Numbered from the stretch's first letter, positions 42,792-53,371 are shown. The stretch: DNA of 64,000 bases from Amycolatopsis sp. NBRC 101858 (GCF_030269325.1 NZ_BSTD01000001.1:2062681-2126680); one strand, 5' to 3'. The notes: generated by a model from the sequence alone, not told the origin. Numbers and translations are program-made.

Positions 42792-43615
42792 TCGAAGCTC
42801 ACGGGCGCATCGAAGGCCGCCCGCCTGGCGGCACGCCGCAGCACCGCCAGGACGGCGGGCCCCAGCAGCACGATCGCGACGGCGTTGGTGATCGCGCGGC
42901 CGGTGTCCCAGCCGAGGGTCGACGTCAGGACGGTGAAGACGGCGAACCGGTGAAGGTTGTCCGGCAGCGGCGCACCGGGGACGAACCCGAGCCCCGCGGT
43001 GGCGCCGACGCTCGTCCCGGCGAGGAACGGCCACGACCACAGGCTCATGAGGAGCCCGAAGAAGTAGGCCGCGAAGACGCCGTATGCCACGAGCATGGCG
43101 ATTTCCGCCTTACCACGCGGTTTCCGCGGCAGCAGCCCGGCACCGAGCCCGATGAGCGAGGACGCAAGCATCTGAAACGGCAGCCACGGCCCGACGCCGG
43201 CGGTGAGCAGAGCGCTGGTGAAGAGCGAAGTCGAACCGAGCACGAACCCGAAGCCGGGCCCGAACACCCGCCCGGCGAGCACGAGCAGGAAGAAGACCAG
43301 CTCGATACCCCCGGTCCCGGCCCCGAGCGGCCGCAGCCCGGCGTTGACCGCCGAGAGCACACCGAGCAGGGCGAGCGCTTTGGCATCGATGCCCCCACGC
43401 GAGAGTTCGGCGAGGACGACGAGGATCAGCACCGGCAGGGTCGCCATGAACACGAACGGGGCATCGGCGGTGTGCGCGGCTTCGCTCGGCGCGGGGTGCG
43501 CGAGCAGGGGCCAGCAGAACATGGCGAGGCCGAGGACGCTCGCGATGCCGAGGACCAGCGCGGGCCGGAGGGCGACGCGGACCGCGCGGGGTGGCGGGTT
43601 GAGGAAGTCAGTCAT
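42773..43615 (-). CDS. ECF transporter substrate-specific (S) component
   Basis: 280 residues with about seven hydrophobic helices. FFLLVLAGRVFGPGFGFVLG, LFTSALLTAGVGPWLPFQML and GLGAGLLPRK are typical of the ECF S-component fold, which binds the vitamin or cofactor. The substrate is not given by the sequence; the cluster (with a secreted accessory protein) resembles the SCO2322-linked arrangement of actinomycetes, possibly for a cobalamin-like compound. It overlaps the convergent hydrolase by 19 bp. Confidence 0.8.
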   Translation of the reverse strand: MTDFLNPPPRAVRVALRPALVLGIASVLGLAMFCWPLLAHPAPSEAAHTADAPFVFMATLPVLILVVLAELSRGGIDAKALALLGVLSAVNAGLRPLGAGTGGIELVFFLLVLAGRVFGPGFGFVLGSTSLFTSALLTAGVGPWLPFQMLASSLIGLGAGLLPRKPRGKAEIAMLVAYGVFAAYFFGLLMSLWSWPFLAGTSVGATAGLGFVPGAPLPDNLHRFAVFTVLTSTLGWDTGRAITNAVAIVLLGPAVLAVLRRAARRAAFDAPVSFDQTSVS

Positions 43616-43771
43616 GCCAGCACCTCCGAGAGCGCGCCGCGCACGCGGCAGCCCAAGGCCGGGCCGGCGCGCAAGACAGCTCCACGCCGGCCAGGTCGCA
43701 CACCGCCGCCGGGGTGAGCCGCAGCTCGCGCCTCCCGGCCCCCCGCCCGCCCCCTCCCTCCGCCTCGCTCC

Positions 43772-43775
<4 letters not shown>
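43608..43775 (-). CDS. Small overlapping ORF between ECF A and S components, doubtful
   Basis: A 55-residue reading begins at ATG 43775 (ATGA overlap with the A-component stop) and ends at 43608, overlapping the S-component start by 8 bp. The residue content (MRSEAEGGGGRGAGRRELRL) and the use of AGG and other rare codons make it look non-coding, but both junctions are translation-coupling sites. It contains five Cys (VCDLAG, ELSCAP, AAACAAR, RRCWHD) whose significance is unknown. Confidence 0.3.
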
Positions 43776-45378
<1,603 letters not shown>

Positions 45379-45382
<4 letters not shown>

Positions 45383-46440
45383 CGCGTCACCTCCCTCGAA
45401 GCGGGCGCCACGAACGCGGGCACCACCGCGACGAGCAGGGACACCACGTGGACCAAGGAAACCTCCGGCCACCGCAACGGGCTCAACGACGGGTACAGGT
45501 TCGCCGGATCGACCTGAGCGGAAACGAAGAGCGAAACGCACGACACGATCCCGGCGAGCACGACCACCGTCTCCGGCCACCGCCACGGGTCTGGCCGGTA
45601 CGCCGTCCGCCGCACGCGCCGTCCGCCGACGACGAACCCCACGACGGCCACCGCCAGTCCCACGGCCAGCAGCGGCACACCGAGCCACGACGACGTCCCG
45701 TCGAGCACCCCGTAGACGCCGACGCACACGCCGACCAGCCCGAACAGGACGCAGGAAGCGATCAGCACCCGCACCCCGGGGCTCAGGTACGCCCGGCGCC
45801 CGTAGCCCCGGGAGTCCATCGCGGCCGCGAGCCGCAGCGACCGGTCCATCGCGTCCTCCAGCACCGGCACCACGATGCCCTTCACCGCCCGCAGCCCGCG
45901 AGTCCGCCCCGCCCGCAGCCGCCGGGCCCGCCGCACGCGCTGCACGCTCTCGACAAGCTGCGGCGCCACCGTCAGCGCGACCGTGACCGCCGTACCCACC
46001 TCGTACAATGCCCCGGGAACCGCCTTGAGCAGGCGTTTCGGGTTCGCCAGGGCGTTCGCCGCACCGACGCAGACGACCATCGTCGCCAGGCGCAGGCCGT
46101 CGTAGAACCCGCCGAGCAGCGCTTCGGCCGACGTCGGCCCGAGCAGCGACAACCCGGCGGTCAGCGGGATCCGCGGCAGCGCGAGGAGCACGTGGCCGCC
46201 GTCCTCGCCGCCGACCAGGATCCGGAACAGCACGCGGGACGCGACGATCAGCGCGCCGACGTACGCGTACAGCCGGAACGCCAGCGCCCACGGCGCGTCA
46301 CTCCGGCAGTTCGCGACGACGAACCCCGCGACGGCGATGACCAGGCCGAGCAGCAGCGGGTTCGTCGTCCGGCTCGCCGCGACGGCCAGCGCGAGCGCCC
46401 AGACCCACCAGGCGCCGGGGTGCAGCGCCCTACTGCGCAC
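45379..46440 (-). CDS. ECF transporter transmembrane (T) component, CbiQ-like
   Basis: 353 residues with about eight hydrophobic segments and the coupling region RAMxxR-type AMDSRGYGRRAYLSPGVRVL, where the A-R-G helix docks the ATPase. KGIVVPVLEDAMDRSLRLAA is in the coupling helices. It links the A and S components. The start GTG 46440 overlaps the upstream secreted-protein stop by 11 bp. Confidence 0.9.
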
Positions 46441-47059
46441 GCCGGCGACGGGCGACGACGATCCCGGCGCCGGCGACCACCACGATCACGACGGCGCCGA
46501 TGACCAGGCCCCACGGGAACGAACTGCCTTCACTCGCCGGAGCGGGAGCCGGCGAAGCGGTCTGACGCACCGGAGCCACCTTCGGCGGCGTCGGCAGGTC
46601 GTTCGCCGACTTGGGCCGCGCGAACGCCCAGCCCTCGAACCCGTTCGCGATCGGCTTGGCCGTCTGCGCACCCTCCTGGCTCGACTCCCACTGGCCGCCC
46701 GCCGAGGCGTGCCAGTAGCTCCAGTACGCCGTCGCCGACGGCATCCCCGCGCACGATTCGACGTCCGGACCCGGCTTGCCGTCGATCCGGCAGGCCACGG
46801 CCAGGCCGTACTTCTGCGAACCGGCGACGTCGACGCCGGCCTCCTGCAGGGCCGCGATGCCGTTCGCGGGCGCGCCGGAGGCGCAGCGGATCAGGGGCTG
46901 CGGGCCCAGGTCGCCGAAGTCGACGACCACCGTGACCCCGCCGCCCTCGGCGCAGGAGCCCGCGCTCCCCGTCGCCGACGCGGGCGCGGCCCCGGCGAGG
47001 CAGGCGCCCAGCAGCAAGGCACAGACAGCGGAGAAACGGGCGAAGCGCGCGGCGATCAT
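46430..47059 (-). CDS. Secreted, C-terminally anchored protein of the ECF cluster (SCO2322-like)
   Basis: 209 residues. A signal peptide (FARFSAVCALLLGACLAGAA, cleavage after ASA) precedes an extracellular domain with four or more Cys (SCAEGGGVTVVVDFGDLG, IRCASG, VACRIDGKPGPDVESCAG) and the aromatic YWSYWHASAGGQWESSQEGA. This pattern resembles transcobalamin-like DUF4430 domains and the SCO2322 group. A Pro/Ala linker, transmembrane helix (WGLVIGAVVIVVVAGAGIVV) and Arg tail end it. It may capture a vitamin outside the cell for the ECF transporter. It heads the leftward operon. Confidence 0.75.
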   Translation of the reverse strand: MIAARFARFSAVCALLLGACLAGAAPASATGSAGSCAEGGGVTVVVDFGDLGPQPLIRCASGAPANGIAALQEAGVDVAGSQKYGLAVACRIDGKPGPDVESCAGMPSATAYWSYWHASAGGQWESSQEGAQTAKPIANGFEGWAFARPKSANDLPTPPKVAPVRQTASPAPAPASEGSSFPWGLVIGAVVIVVVAGAGIVVARRRRAQ

Positions 47060-47111
47060 GCAAGAACCATAACCAGCGGCGGACGCGGTTCCGGCGCGAC
47101 GAGCGACACAC

Positions 47112-47117
47112 CTAGAC
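47112..47117 (+). promoter_or_regulatory. -10 box TAGACT before a leaderless start
   Basis: TAGACT at 47112-47117 is 8 nt before GTG 47126 of the Gfo/Idh/MocA gene, with no ribosome-binding site between. Confidence 0.45.
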
Positions 47118-47125
47118 TGCGGGCC

Positions 47126-48031
47126 GTGGGACAGCTCATCGCGGACGGACAGCTGCGTGTCGGCCTGATCGGCGCCGGCCCCTGGGCGACGACCATCCAC
47201 GCGCCCGGCCTGGCGGATCACCCCGGCACGGCGCTGACCGCGGTCTGGGCCCGGCGGCCCGAGGCCGCGCAAACGCTTGCGGACACGCACTGCGCGGCCA
47301 CTGCGAGCAGCGTCGAGGAGCTGTTCGAGCAGGTCGACGCGGTCGCGCTGGCGGTTCCGCCATCGATCCAGGCCGAACTGGGCGTGCGCGCGGCCGAAGC
47401 CGGGAAGCACCTGATCCTCGAGAAGCCGATCGCCGCCGACCTCGCCGGGGCGCGACGGCTGGCCGACGCTGTCGCGGCCGCTGACGTCGCCGCGCTCGTC
47501 GTGCTGACCTTGCGGTATTCGGCGCAGACCCAGGAGTGGCTCGCCGGCCTCGCGCAGGCGGGCGGCTGGGCCGGGGGCGGCGCGCGCTGGCTGTCCGGCG
47601 CCCTGCTCGGCGGCCAGTACGCGGCGTCGGAGTGGCGGCAGGACGACGGCGGCGCGCTGTTCGACATCGGCCCGCACGCGCTCGACATGCTGGACGCCGC
47701 GCTCGGCCCGATCACCGAGGTCGTGGCGGCCCGGCAGAGCCCGGGCGACCTGTGGCACCTGATGCTGGCGCACGAGAACGGCGTGGTCAGCACCGCGACG
47801 CTGTCGCTGCGGCTGCCGGTGCAGCCGACCGTCGTCGAGGTCGCCGTCTGGGGGCAGCACGGTTATCGGACACTCGGGCGCAAACCGGGCTCGGCGCAGG
47901 AGTCCTACACCGCGCTGCTGGACGACTTCGCGGCGATGATCGCCAGCGGCACCACGACGCACCCCTGCGACGTCCGCCGTGGTCTGCACCTGCAGAACCT
48001 CCTCGAGCAGGCCCGGCGGCTGGCCGAGTAG
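47126..48031 (+). CDS. Gfo/Idh/MocA family oxidoreductase, second copy
   Basis: 301 residues. Rossmann fold RVGLIGAGPWATTIHAPGLA and the EKP motif LILEKPIAADLAGARRLADA identify the family, with GALFDIGPHALDMLDAALGP in the C-terminal domain. It is distinct from the enzyme at 5397-6359 and shares no neighbour with it. It is divergent from the ECF cluster. Substrate unknown. Confidence 0.88.
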   Translation: MGQLIADGQLRVGLIGAGPWATTIHAPGLADHPGTALTAVWARRPEAAQTLADTHCAATASSVEELFEQVDAVALAVPPSIQAELGVRAAEAGKHLILEKPIAADLAGARRLADAVAAADVAALVVLTLRYSAQTQEWLAGLAQAGGWAGGGARWLSGALLGGQYAASEWRQDDGGALFDIGPHALDMLDAALGPITEVVAARQSPGDLWHLMLAHENGVVSTATLSLRLPVQPTVVEVAVWGQHGYRTLGRKPGSAQESYTALLDDFAAMIASGTTTHPCDVRRGLHLQNLLEQARRLAE

Positions 48032-48093
48032 TACACAGGCTCGCATCGCGGGTTTACGTTGTGAAGTAAGGCTTCCTCACAAACTCCCCGAAT

Positions 48094-48126
48094 TCATCCA
48101 CAGGGTTGTCCACAGGCTCCACTGTG
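48094..48126. repeat. Cluster of DnaA-box-like sites
   Basis: TCATCCACA (48094-48102), TTGTCCACA (48106-48114, the Streptomyces DnaA-box consensus) and the inverted TGTGGACGG (near 48122) lie within about 33 bp of the 262-bp gap after the oxidoreductase. There is no dnaA, dnaN or AT-rich region, so this is not an origin; it may be a DnaA-binding or regulatory cluster. Confidence 0.4.
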
Positions 48127-48293
48127 GACGGTGCGCCTCCCGACCGAACCACGGGAACCTTCGTCGCGCCACCGGAAAGATCACCGAATAGTGCGGTCCG
48201 CTCGGACTGCCGAGTAGATCTCGTGATGCGAAGGTGATCTTGGGAGGGCCAACGCGCATCGAAGTTTCTTGAGGGGTTCGAGAAGGGAGGCGC

Positions 48294-48950
48294 ATGGAAG
48301 CCCTGCTGCGCGCCTTCTGGGGGATGATTCCGGTTTCGGCCATCGCACTGCCGTACGCGCTGCTCGGCTGGCCACTGCTCGCCGCGCGTCGCCGCCGAAG
48401 ACTTCCCGCCCGGTACGCGACCGCGACAGCCGGCGTCGACAGCGCCGCGTTCCTCGTCGCATTCCTGGTGTTGTGCCTGGTCACGATGCCCGTCGGCACG
48501 TCCGGCGAGAGCACGCTCGACCTCGTTCCCGGCGCCGACATCACCGCGGCCTTCGGCGACGACGGATCACTCTGGCAGGTGATCGGCAACGTCCTGCTGC
48601 TGTGCCCGCTCGGCGCGTTGCTGCCCTTGAGGATGCGCCGCCTGCGCACCCTGCTGCGGATCGCGCTGGCCGCGCTGGTCGCATCCGTGCTGGTGGAAGG
48701 TACGCAATATCTGATCCACACCGGCCGGGTGACCTCGACCGACGACGTCCTGCTGAACACGGCCGGCGCGACGCTCGGCGCGGCACTGAGCCGCCGCGGC
48801 TGGCGGGCCCTCGACCCGCCACCACCGGTGCCGGTGGTCATCCCGGCGCAACGCCGGACGGTCTGCGAGGCCCCGACGCTCCGGATGCGGGTCCCGCGCT
48901 CGGTCTGGGACACGCGGTACGCGGCCATCGCGCACCCCGACCGGCAGTAA
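48294..48950 (+). CDS. VanZ-like membrane protein
   Basis: 218 residues. Hydrophobic helices AFWGMIPVSAIALPYALLGW, AAFLVAFLVLCLVTMPVGTS and the conserved VIGNVLLLCPLGALLPLRMR with SVLVEGTQYLIHTGRVTSTD are the VanZ-like signature (the NxxLFxPxG pattern). VanZ proteins modulate glycopeptide or teicoplanin sensitivity in some species; a resistance role here is not shown. ATG 48294 has a GGGAGG site. A hairpin follows the gene. Confidence 0.88.
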   Translation: MEALLRAFWGMIPVSAIALPYALLGWPLLAARRRRRLPARYATATAGVDSAAFLVAFLVLCLVTMPVGTSGESTLDLVPGADITAAFGDDGSLWQVIGNVLLLCPLGALLPLRMRRLRTLLRIALAALVASVLVEGTQYLIHTGRVTSTDDVLLNTAGATLGAALSRRGWRALDPPPPVPVVIPAQRRTVCEAPTLRMRVPRSVWDTRYAAIAHPDRQ

Positions 48951-48958
48951 ACCGGTTG

Positions 48959-48980
48959 CCCACCATGCGAAAATGGTGGG
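48959..48980 (+). terminator. Hairpin after the VanZ-like gene
   Basis: CCCACCAT and ATGGTGGG (8 bp) pair around a 6-nt loop 9 bp after the stop. No T run, so a weak terminator at best; the right arm also begins the larger inverted repeat that follows. Confidence 0.4.
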
Positions 48981-49117
48981 TAAGAGTCCCTTTCGAGTCA
49001 AGGAATGACCGCCTATGCCTGGCGCCGCCCCCGGCGTCGGCCTCCGCTAGGCCCGACGCCCAGCGAACCACCCGCACTGAGCTGCGGTTCCTTGACGTGC
49101 TCTCGAAAGGGCTTCCA
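48974..49117. repeat. Imperfect inverted repeat preceding the GNAT gene
   Basis: The left arm at 48988-49005 (CCCTTTCGAGTCAAGGAA) is inverted at 49088-49111 with a 6-nt insertion (CCCTTTCGAG, then AGCACG, then TCAAGGAA on the minus strand). The flanking TGGTGG and CCACCA extend the pairing to 48974-49117. The right arm ends 7-13 nt before the start of the GNAT gene, so it may fold in the mRNA leader or be a relic of a small mobile repeat. Confidence 0.55.
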
Positions 49118-49123
49118 CCAGCA

Positions 49124-49858
49124 ATGTCTGCCATCCAGACGTATGTCCGCACGACGGCGCCTCGCGGCCGCGAGACCGAGCGGATCGGGCCGTTCCTGGC
49201 CACCTACTCACCGGACACTCAGCATCCGATGCTCAACTACGCGATCCCGGACGACGGCGCGCGGCCGTCGGCGGCCGAGATCGACGCGCTGACCGCGGCG
49301 TACCGGCGGCGGGGCCTGCTCCCGCGGCTGGAGTACTTCACCGACGCCGCCCCCGACCTGGAGAAACTCCTGGTCGGCGCGGGGTACGGGCTCGAGCGGC
49401 GGGTGCCGCTGATGACCTGCACGCCAGCCGACCGGGTCGACCGGACGGCTCCGGTGGGAATCCGGCTGCGCGCACCGGAGTCCGACGAAGACTTCCGGCG
49501 CATGCGAGCCGCGCAGAACATCGCGTTCGGCGAGGCACCGGAGATCGGCGACGCCGAGGTCGACCGGCTGAAGACCACCGGACGGCACGTCCTCGCGGAA
49601 GCCGACGGCGTGGTCGTCGGCGGCGGGGTCGCGCTCGACATCGTCGACGGCACCACCGAGGTCGCCGGAATCGCCGTGCTCGAGGCGTACCGGGGGCGCG
49701 GGATCGCCGCAGCGCTCACCGCGCACCTCACTCGCGAAGTCCACGAGGCCGGCGCGCACACCGCGTTCCTCACCCCGGGTGACCTGGGGATCGGCAACGT
49801 CTACGCCCGCGTCGGCTACCGGCCGGCCGGGGAGTGCGTGCACCTCTCGATGAGCTAA
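49124..49858 (+). CDS. GNAT family N-acetyltransferase with N-terminal extension
   Basis: 244 residues. The acetyltransferase core is at the C-terminus (VAGIAVLEAYRGRGIAAALT, ARVGYRPAGECVHLSM); residues 1-110 form a less conserved domain (PRLEYFTDAAPDLEKLLVGA). The N-terminal domain resembles the first half of tandem GNAT proteins and may bind a protein substrate. ATG 49124 follows the inverted repeat. The stop overlaps arfB (convergent) by 4 bp. Confidence 0.85.
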   Translation: MSAIQTYVRTTAPRGRETERIGPFLATYSPDTQHPMLNYAIPDDGARPSAAEIDALTAAYRRRGLLPRLEYFTDAAPDLEKLLVGAGYGLERRVPLMTCTPADRVDRTAPVGIRLRAPESDEDFRRMRAAQNIAFGEAPEIGDAEVDRLKTTGRHVLAEADGVVVGGGVALDIVDGTTEVAGIAVLEAYRGRGIAAALTAHLTREVHEAGAHTAFLTPGDLGIGNVYARVGYRPAGECVHLSMS

Positions 49859-50286
49859 TCGTTCAAGCGGCCGGAGCGGCCACGCTTCACGTCGCTCCGG
49901 CGCTTCTTCGACGCCAGGCGGCGCTCCTTCGAACCGCGAGACGGCTTCGTGGGGCGCCGCTTGGCCGGCGGCGGGGCCGACGCGTCGAGCAGCAGGTTCG
50001 CCAGGCGTCCGCGCGCGGCTTCACGGTTCTGCAGCTGGGAGCGGTGTTCGCTCGCCGCGATCGTCAGGACGCCGTCGACCAGCCGGGCGCCGAGCCCGGC
50101 CAGCACCCGGTCCCGCAGGTGGTCCGGGATCGACGGCGAACCGGCGACGTCGAAGGACAGCTCGACCCGCGAATCCGTGGTGTTGACGCCCTGGCCGCCC
50201 GGGCCGGACGACCGCGAAAAGCGTTCGTTCAGCTCGGCTCCCGGGATCGTGAACCGGGAGCCGATCACCACGTCTCCGGCTGCCAT
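49855..50286 (-). CDS. arfB: Alternative ribosome-rescue factor ArfB (YaeJ family, GGQ hydrolase)
   Basis: 143 residues. The catalytic motif SSGPGGQGVNTTDSRVEL contains the GGQ that reaches the peptidyl-transferase centre, and the C-terminal Lys/Arg-rich tail (KERRLASKKRRSDVKRGRSG) inserts into the empty mRNA channel. ArfB frees ribosomes stalled on non-stop mRNA. Convergent with the GNAT gene (4-bp overlap), and the first gene after purM on the minus strand. Confidence 0.93.
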   Translation of the reverse strand: MAAGDVVIGSRFTIPGAELNERFSRSSGPGGQGVNTTDSRVELSFDVAGSPSIPDHLRDRVLAGLGARLVDGVLTIAASEHRSQLQNREAARGRLANLLLDASAPPPAKRRPTKPSRGSKERRLASKKRRSDVKRGRSGRLND

Positions 50287-50319
50287 GACACCAGTGTGAC
50301 AGCCGCGATCAACCGCGTT

Positions 50320-51390
50320 TCAGAACCGCGGGTGGTCGCCCGAAAGCACGGCGCGCGGGCCGTCGACGTCTTCGGCGGGCTGGACGTCGCCCAGCACCCA
50401 CGCCGGCAGGTGCCGCGCGGTCAGCATGGCCAGCGCCCGGTCGACGTCCTCGGCGCCGACGATCGCGACCATGCCGACACCCATGTTGAACGTCTTCTCC
50501 AGCTCGGCCAGCTCGACCTTGCCGCGCTGGCCGATCAGCGCGAACACCGGCGCCGGCGACCAGGTACCGCGCTCGAGCCGGGCGACCAGGCCACGCGGCA
50601 TGACGCGCGCCAGGTTCGCCTCCAGGCCACCGCCGGTGATGTGCGCGAACGTCCGGACCTCGGTCTCGGCCGCGAGCGCGAGGCAGTCCTTGGCGTAGAT
50701 CCGCGTCGGCTCCAGCAGCTCCTCGCCGAGGGTGCGGCCGAACTCCTCGACGTGCCCGCCGAGCGGCATCCGCGCGATGTCCAGCAGCACGTGCCGGGCC
50801 AGGGAATAGCCGTTCGAGTGCAGGCCCGACGAGCCGAGCGCGAGCACGACGTCGCCCGGGCGGACCTTCTCCGGCGAAAGCAGCTGGGACGCCTCGACGA
50901 CGCCGACGCCGGTGGCCGACATGTCGTAGTCGTGCTCGCCCATCAGGCCGGGGTGCTCGGCGGTCTCGCCGCCCAGCAGCGCGCAGCCGGCCTGGACGCA
51001 GCCTTCGGCGATGCCGCCGACCAGCGCGGCGATCTTCTCCGGGTGCACCTTGCCGACGGCGATGTAGTCCTGCAGGAACAGCGGCTCGGCGCCGGTCACG
51101 ACGAGGTCGTCGACGACCATGGCGACCAGGTCGATGCCGACCGTGTCGTGCTTGTCCAGCGCCTGCGCGACCGCGATCTTGGTGCCGACGCCGTCGGTCG
51201 AGGACGCGAGCACCGGCTCCTTCCACTTGTCGAGCTTCAGGGAGAAGAGCCCGGCGAAACCGCCGACGCCACCCATCACCTCGGGGCGCGTGGCCCGCTC
51301 GGCGTGCGGTTTGAGCAGCTCGACGGCCTGGTCGCCGGCGTCGATGCTGACGCCGGCGGCTGCGTACGTGGCGCTCGTGGACTCGCTCAC
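50320..51390 (-). CDS. purM: Phosphoribosylformylglycinamidine cyclo-ligase PurM
   Basis: 356 residues. Family motifs are clear: STDGVGTKIAVAQALDKHDT, GIDLVAMVVDDLVVTGAEPL, FLQDYIAVGKVHPEKIAALV, GCALLGGETAEHPGLM, and HITGGGLEANLARVMPRGLV. It makes AIR in the purine pathway. The start GTG 51390 opens with a long polar tail. It lies 31 bp after the purF stop in the same direction. Confidence 0.97.
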   Translation of the reverse strand: MSESTSATYAAAGVSIDAGDQAVELLKPHAERATRPEVMGGVGGFAGLFSLKLDKWKEPVLASSTDGVGTKIAVAQALDKHDTVGIDLVAMVVDDLVVTGAEPLFLQDYIAVGKVHPEKIAALVGGIAEGCVQAGCALLGGETAEHPGLMGEHDYDMSATGVGVVEASQLLSPEKVRPGDVVLALGSSGLHSNGYSLARHVLLDIARMPLGGHVEEFGRTLGEELLEPTRIYAKDCLALAAETEVRTFAHITGGGLEANLARVMPRGLVARLERGTWSPAPVFALIGQRGKVELAELEKTFNMGVGMVAIVGAEDVDRALAMLTARHLPAWVLGDVQPAEDVDGPRAVLSGDHPRF

Positions 51391-51421
51391 GGTGGAAGGA
51401 CTCCCTACTGGAAGGAACTGC

Positions 51422-52948
51422 TTAGGGACGCCGGACGGCGTCTTCGGCACCGTACCCGGCGGAGCTGACCGGGGTTGCCGCGCCATTGACCGAGTCGAGG
51501 CTTTCGAGCAGGTGCTTCCCGATCAGCGCGTCCTCCGGCAGCGGGATCGGGTACTCGCCGGAGAAGCACGCCGTGCACAGCCGCGACTTCGGCTGCTCCG
51601 TGGCCGCGACCAGGCCGTCCAGGGAAATGTAGCCCAGCGAGTCGGCCCCGATCGAGCGCCGGATGCCGTCGAGGTCGACGCCGTTCGCGACGAGCTCGGC
51701 CCGCGACGCGAAGTCGATGCCGTAGAAGCACGGCCAGCGCACGGGCGGCGACGCGATCCGGACGTGCACCTCGAGCGCGCCGGCCTCCCGCAGCATCCGG
51801 ACGAGGGCGCGCTGGGTGTTGCCGCGGACGATGGAGTCGTCCACCACGACCAGGCGCTTGCCGCGGATGACGTCGCGCAGCGGGTTCAGCTTGAGCCGGA
51901 TGCCCAGCTGGCGGATGGTCTGCGACGGCTGGATGAACGTGCGCCCGACGTAGGCGTTCTTCACCAGGCCGGTGCCGTACGGGATGCCGGAGCCCTGGGC
52001 GTAGCCGATGGCGGCCGGCGTGCCGGACTCCGGCACCGGCATCACCAGGTCGGCCTCGACCGGCTGCTCGTGCGCCAGGCGGCGGCCGATCTCGACGCGG
52101 GTGGCGTGCACGCCGCGGCCGGCGATCGTGGTGTCGGGGCGGGCGAGGTAGACGTACTCGAAGACGCAGCCCTTGGGGTCCGGGCTCGCGAACCGGGAGG
52201 AGCGCAGGCCTTCGGCGTCGATGGCGATGAGCTCGCCGGGCTCGACCTCGCGGACGAAGGACGCGCCGACGATGTCGAGGCCCGCCGTCTCGCTCGAGAC
52301 GACCCAGCCGCGCTCGAGCCGGCCGAGCACGAGCGGGTGCACGCCGTGCGGGTCACGCGCCGCGTAGAGCGTGTTCTCGTCGGCGAAGACCAGGCAGAAG
52401 GCGCCCTTGAGCGTGGGCAGCAGCTCCATCGCGGCGGCTTCGATGCCCTTGTCGGCGGCGTTCGCCGCGAGCAGGCCGCAGACCAGGTCCGAGTCGCTCG
52501 ACGAGCCGGTCAGGCCCGCGTGCGGCTTGAGCCCGGCGGCGATGGTGCGCTCGCGCAGCTCCGCCGTGTTGACGAGGTTGCCGTTGTGCGCGAAGGAAAG
52601 GCCGCTGCCGGTCTCCGTGGTGCGGAAGATCGGCTGGGCGTTCTCCCAGATCGTGGCGCCGGTGGTCGAGTACCGGCAGTGCCCGACGGCGATGTGCCCC
52701 TGCAGCGACTGCAGGATCTGCTCGTCGAACACCTGGCTGACCAGGCCGAGGTCCTTGAAGACCACGATCTGCGAGCCATCGGAGACGGAGATGCCGGCGG
52801 CCTCCTGGCCCCGGTGCTGCAGGGCGTAGAGGCCGTAGTAGGTCAGCTTCGCGACTTCTTCCCCGGGAGCCCAGACGCCGAAGACGCCACACTCCTCACG
52901 GGGTTCCGGTTCGGGCTGGTCGGACACGACTTGCGGGTCGGAAACCAC
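51422..52948 (-). CDS. purF: Amidophosphoribosyltransferase PurF
   Basis: 508 residues. A propeptide-like N-terminus (SDQPEPEPREECGVFGVWAP) precedes the active-site Cys, with the glutaminase residues of class II Ntn hydrolases (ALQHRGQEAAGISVSDG, SFAHNGNLVNTAEL). The PRPP motif VVVDDSIVRGNTQRALV and C-terminal Cys residues (RLCTACFSGEYPIPLP) that can hold an Fe-S cluster are present. It starts the purine pathway. The start is GTG 52948. Normally linked to purL and an SCP-like gene. Confidence 0.97.
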   Translation of the reverse strand: MVSDPQVVSDQPEPEPREECGVFGVWAPGEEVAKLTYYGLYALQHRGQEAAGISVSDGSQIVVFKDLGLVSQVFDEQILQSLQGHIAVGHCRYSTTGATIWENAQPIFRTTETGSGLSFAHNGNLVNTAELRERTIAAGLKPHAGLTGSSSDSDLVCGLLAANAADKGIEAAAMELLPTLKGAFCLVFADENTLYAARDPHGVHPLVLGRLERGWVVSSETAGLDIVGASFVREVEPGELIAIDAEGLRSSRFASPDPKGCVFEYVYLARPDTTIAGRGVHATRVEIGRRLAHEQPVEADLVMPVPESGTPAAIGYAQGSGIPYGTGLVKNAYVGRTFIQPSQTIRQLGIRLKLNPLRDVIRGKRLVVVDDSIVRGNTQRALVRMLREAGALEVHVRIASPPVRWPCFYGIDFASRAELVANGVDLDGIRRSIGADSLGYISLDGLVAATEQPKSRLCTACFSGEYPIPLPEDALIGKHLLESLDSVNGAATPVSSAGYGAEDAVRRP

Positions 52949-53065
52949 CGAGGAGCTCCTGGGAAGACGTGGTCAGGCCGGTTTCAGTGTAGACGGTGCG
53001 GACATGAGTCAGGCCCCGCCCGACGTGGTACTGACCACTTCGGACAGGGCCTGAAGTCTTCCTGC

Positions 53066-53371
53066 CTAGCAAGCATCCGGCAGCGCGAGGATCTCCGTGA
53101 GCACCTGGGCGCCTTCACCGCGGCGGCGCCACAACCAGCGCTCCGGTTCGAAGATGTTCTCTTCGGTGCCGGGCATCCGGGTCGCCTCGACGTCGTCTTC
53201 GGCGTTGAGCCGGACCACGTCCACCACGTCGTCGTGCACTCGCACGCCGACGACGGCGAGCACTTCACCGCGCTCGTCGGCGGGGTGGACGAACTGGTAG
53301 CCGCGAGCCACCAGTTCCTGCAGTCCGGTTTCGATGTCGAAGACGGGGGCGACGGCCTCAGCCGAGGACAT
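53066..53371 (-). CDS. Conserved small protein, unknown function, paired with DUF397
   Basis: 101 residues: PVFDIETGLQELVARGYQFV, HPADERGEVLAVVGVRVHDD and the C-terminal EERWLWRRRGEG-type RWLWRRRGEGAQVLTEILAL. It is soluble with no recognised domain. ATG 53371 overlaps the DUF397 stop (14 bp), so the two proteins are likely co-translated. Confidence 0.65.
   Translation of the reverse strand: MSSAEAVAPVFDIETGLQELVARGYQFVHPADERGEVLAVVGVRVHDDVVDVVRLNAEDDVEATRMPGTEENIFEPERWLWRRRGEGAQVLTEILALPDAC

Noticed and set aside
46430..47125. Cobalamin riboswitch before the ECF cluster
   Set aside because: The 66-bp divergent gap is too short and lacks the conserved B12-box core.
48094..48126. Chromosomal origin
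   Set aside because: Only three box-like sites, no AT-rich unwinding element and no dnaA, dnaN or gyrB genes.
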